NCBI GenBank assembly: GCA_041600915.1
Contig: JBFIJC010000189.1
Location: 1-7,383, forward strand
DNA: 7,383 nucleotides
Source of the DNA: Nitrogeniibacter sp041600915
GTDB lineage: Bacteria > Pseudomonadota > Gammaproteobacteria > Burkholderiales > Rhodocyclaceae
Direction: 5' to 3'
In this document: positions 6,639 to 7,383 of the stretch, in pieces
How the letters are laid out: the number at the start of each line of letters is the position of its first letter
Position numbering within the stretch: position 1 is the stretch's first letter
Position numbers and translations under genes: made by a program
The notes under the pieces: model-generated
What the model saw: the letters and a program-made list of their open reading frames with translations, nothing else
Told to the model about the DNA's origin: nothing
Database searches by the model: none

Positions 6639-7383
6639 TTACCACAACTGCCACCAGGGCTTGTCGCTCTCGGGGCCACCGCTCAGATAAATGCTCTTGG
6701 GGAAGTTGGTGTTCAGCACTCGTGCCGCGTCGTCGCGCAGCTGGGTCATGCCGAGCTTGTCGTAGGCCTGAGTCAGGATGTACAGCGCCTCTTCCGTGGC
6801 CGGTGTTTCGGGGTAGGTCGTGAGCGCGGCCTGGGCGCGATTGGCCGAGGCCAGATAGGCGCCACGCTTCAGGTAGTAGCGTGCGACGTGGACTTCGTGT
6901 GAGCCGAGCGCGTTGACCAGGTATTGCATACGCTGACGCGAATCGTTGGCATAGCGGCTTTCAGGGAAGCGCGTGACCAGCTCACGGAAGGTGTCGAAGG
7001 CTTCTTGTGAGGCGCGCGGATCGCGTTCGCTCAAGTCCTGGTTGGCGAGGCTGCCGAGCAGGCCGAGATCTTCGTTGAAGTTGACCAGCCCTTTCAGATA
7101 GTAGGCGTAGTCGACGTTGGGGTGATTCGGGTGCAGCTTGATAAAGCGGTCGCACGCGGCCAGAGCCGAGGCGGCTTCGTCGGACTTGTAGTAAGCGTAG
7201 GCGACTTCGAGCTGTGATTGCTGGGCATAGCGTCCGTAGGGATAGCGTGCTTCCAGCTTTTCAAACATCTGAATCGCGCGGTCGTAACTGCCGTCCGACA
7301 TCGATTCCTTGGCCTCCGAGTAGAGACGCTGCGCGTTCCAGCCGGCGGTTTCGTCGTACTCATCAGGTGTTGCGCTGCATCCG
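6639..7383 (-). CDS. bamD: Outer membrane protein assembly factor BamD (ComL lipoprotein), signal peptide cut off by the window edge
   Basis: BamD is a lipoprotein on the periplasmic face of the outer membrane and an essential partner of BamA in inserting beta-barrel proteins. Reading leftwards from the right edge, the frame starts with GCSATPDEYDE. The Cys codon at 7377-7379 after Gly is the expected lipidation and cleavage site, so the whole mature protein (246 residues, stop TAA at 6639-6641) is present and only the signal peptide is missing. Tetratricopeptide-type helix pairs are clear: LYSEAKESMSDGSYDRAIQ, the ARYPYGRYAQQSQLEVAYAYY segment, DRFIKLHPNHPNVDYAYYLK, and FRELVTRFPESRYANDSRQR. 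HEVHVARYYLKRGAYLASANR is a family hallmark. The internal ATG at 7301 is not the start, because coding clearly continues upstream to the lipobox. A small uncharacterised gene follows 12 bases downstream, probably in the same transcript. Confidence 0.97.
   Translation of the reverse strand, partial: GCSATPDEYDETAGWNAQRLYSEAKESMSDGSYDRAIQMFEKLEARYPYGRYAQQSQLEVAYAYYKSDEAASALAACDRFIKLHPNHPNVDYAYYLKGLVNFNEDLGLLGSLANQDLSERDPRASQEAFDTFRELVTRFPESRYANDSRQRMQYLVNALGSHEVHVARYYLKRGAYLASANRAQAALTTYPETPATEEALYILTQAYDKLGMTQLRDDAARVLNTNFPKSIYLSGGPESDKPWWQLW

Noticed and set aside
6432..6902. + strand open frame of 156 residues crossing the bamD and small-gene boundary
   Set aside because: It spans the antisense of two real genes and has no domain or ribosome binding site.
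1..7383. A previously undescribed multi-gene system, such as a defence, mobile or secondary-metabolite locus
   Set aside because: Six of the seven genes belong to well-known housekeeping families with intact motifs. There are no integrases, transposases, repeats, toxin-antitoxin pairs or composition shifts. The one unknown gene sits behind bamD with no partners that suggest a new system.

Overview
The window is a stretch of ordinary, GC-rich chromosomal DNA. It most likely comes from a betaproteobacterium, perhaps of the Azoarcus/Thauera/Rhodocyclales group. This placement rests on base composition, the style of the proteins and the gene set, and no database search was possible. Seven protein genes fill almost all of it and two are cut by the window edges. 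I see no rRNA, tRNA, CRISPR array, insertion sequence, phage gene or other sign of recent transfer. No stretch longer than about 220 bases lacks a gene.

Layout from left to right: (1) the C-terminal half of htpG (Hsp90 chaperone, + strand), followed by a strong GC-rich hairpin terminator; (2) on the - strand, a LysE/RhtB-family exporter gene followed 3' by a ClC-type chloride/proton antiporter gene, so both read leftwards, towards htpG; (3) on the + strand, divergent from the LysE gene, a complete 3-hydroxybutyryl-CoA dehydrogenase gene with a good sigma70-like promoter and a perfect inverted repeat over the predicted transcription start; (4) on the + strand, a bifunctional mannose-1-phosphate guanylyltransferase/mannose-6-phosphate isomerase gene (manC/algA type); (5) on the - strand, convergent with manC and overlapping its 3' end by 16 bases, a small uncharacterised gene that lies 12 bases downstream of bamD; (6) bamD itself, whose whole mature lipoprotein is present while its signal peptide lies beyond the right edge.

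The genes belong to separate housekeeping tasks: protein folding, ion and amino-acid transport, beta-oxidation/hydroxybutyrate metabolism, GDP-mannose supply for surface polysaccharide, and outer-membrane protein assembly. They do not form one pathway. I looked for a novel multi-gene system and did not find one. The points most worth following up are the putative operator at the hbd promoter and the uncharacterised protein encoded directly behind bamD.
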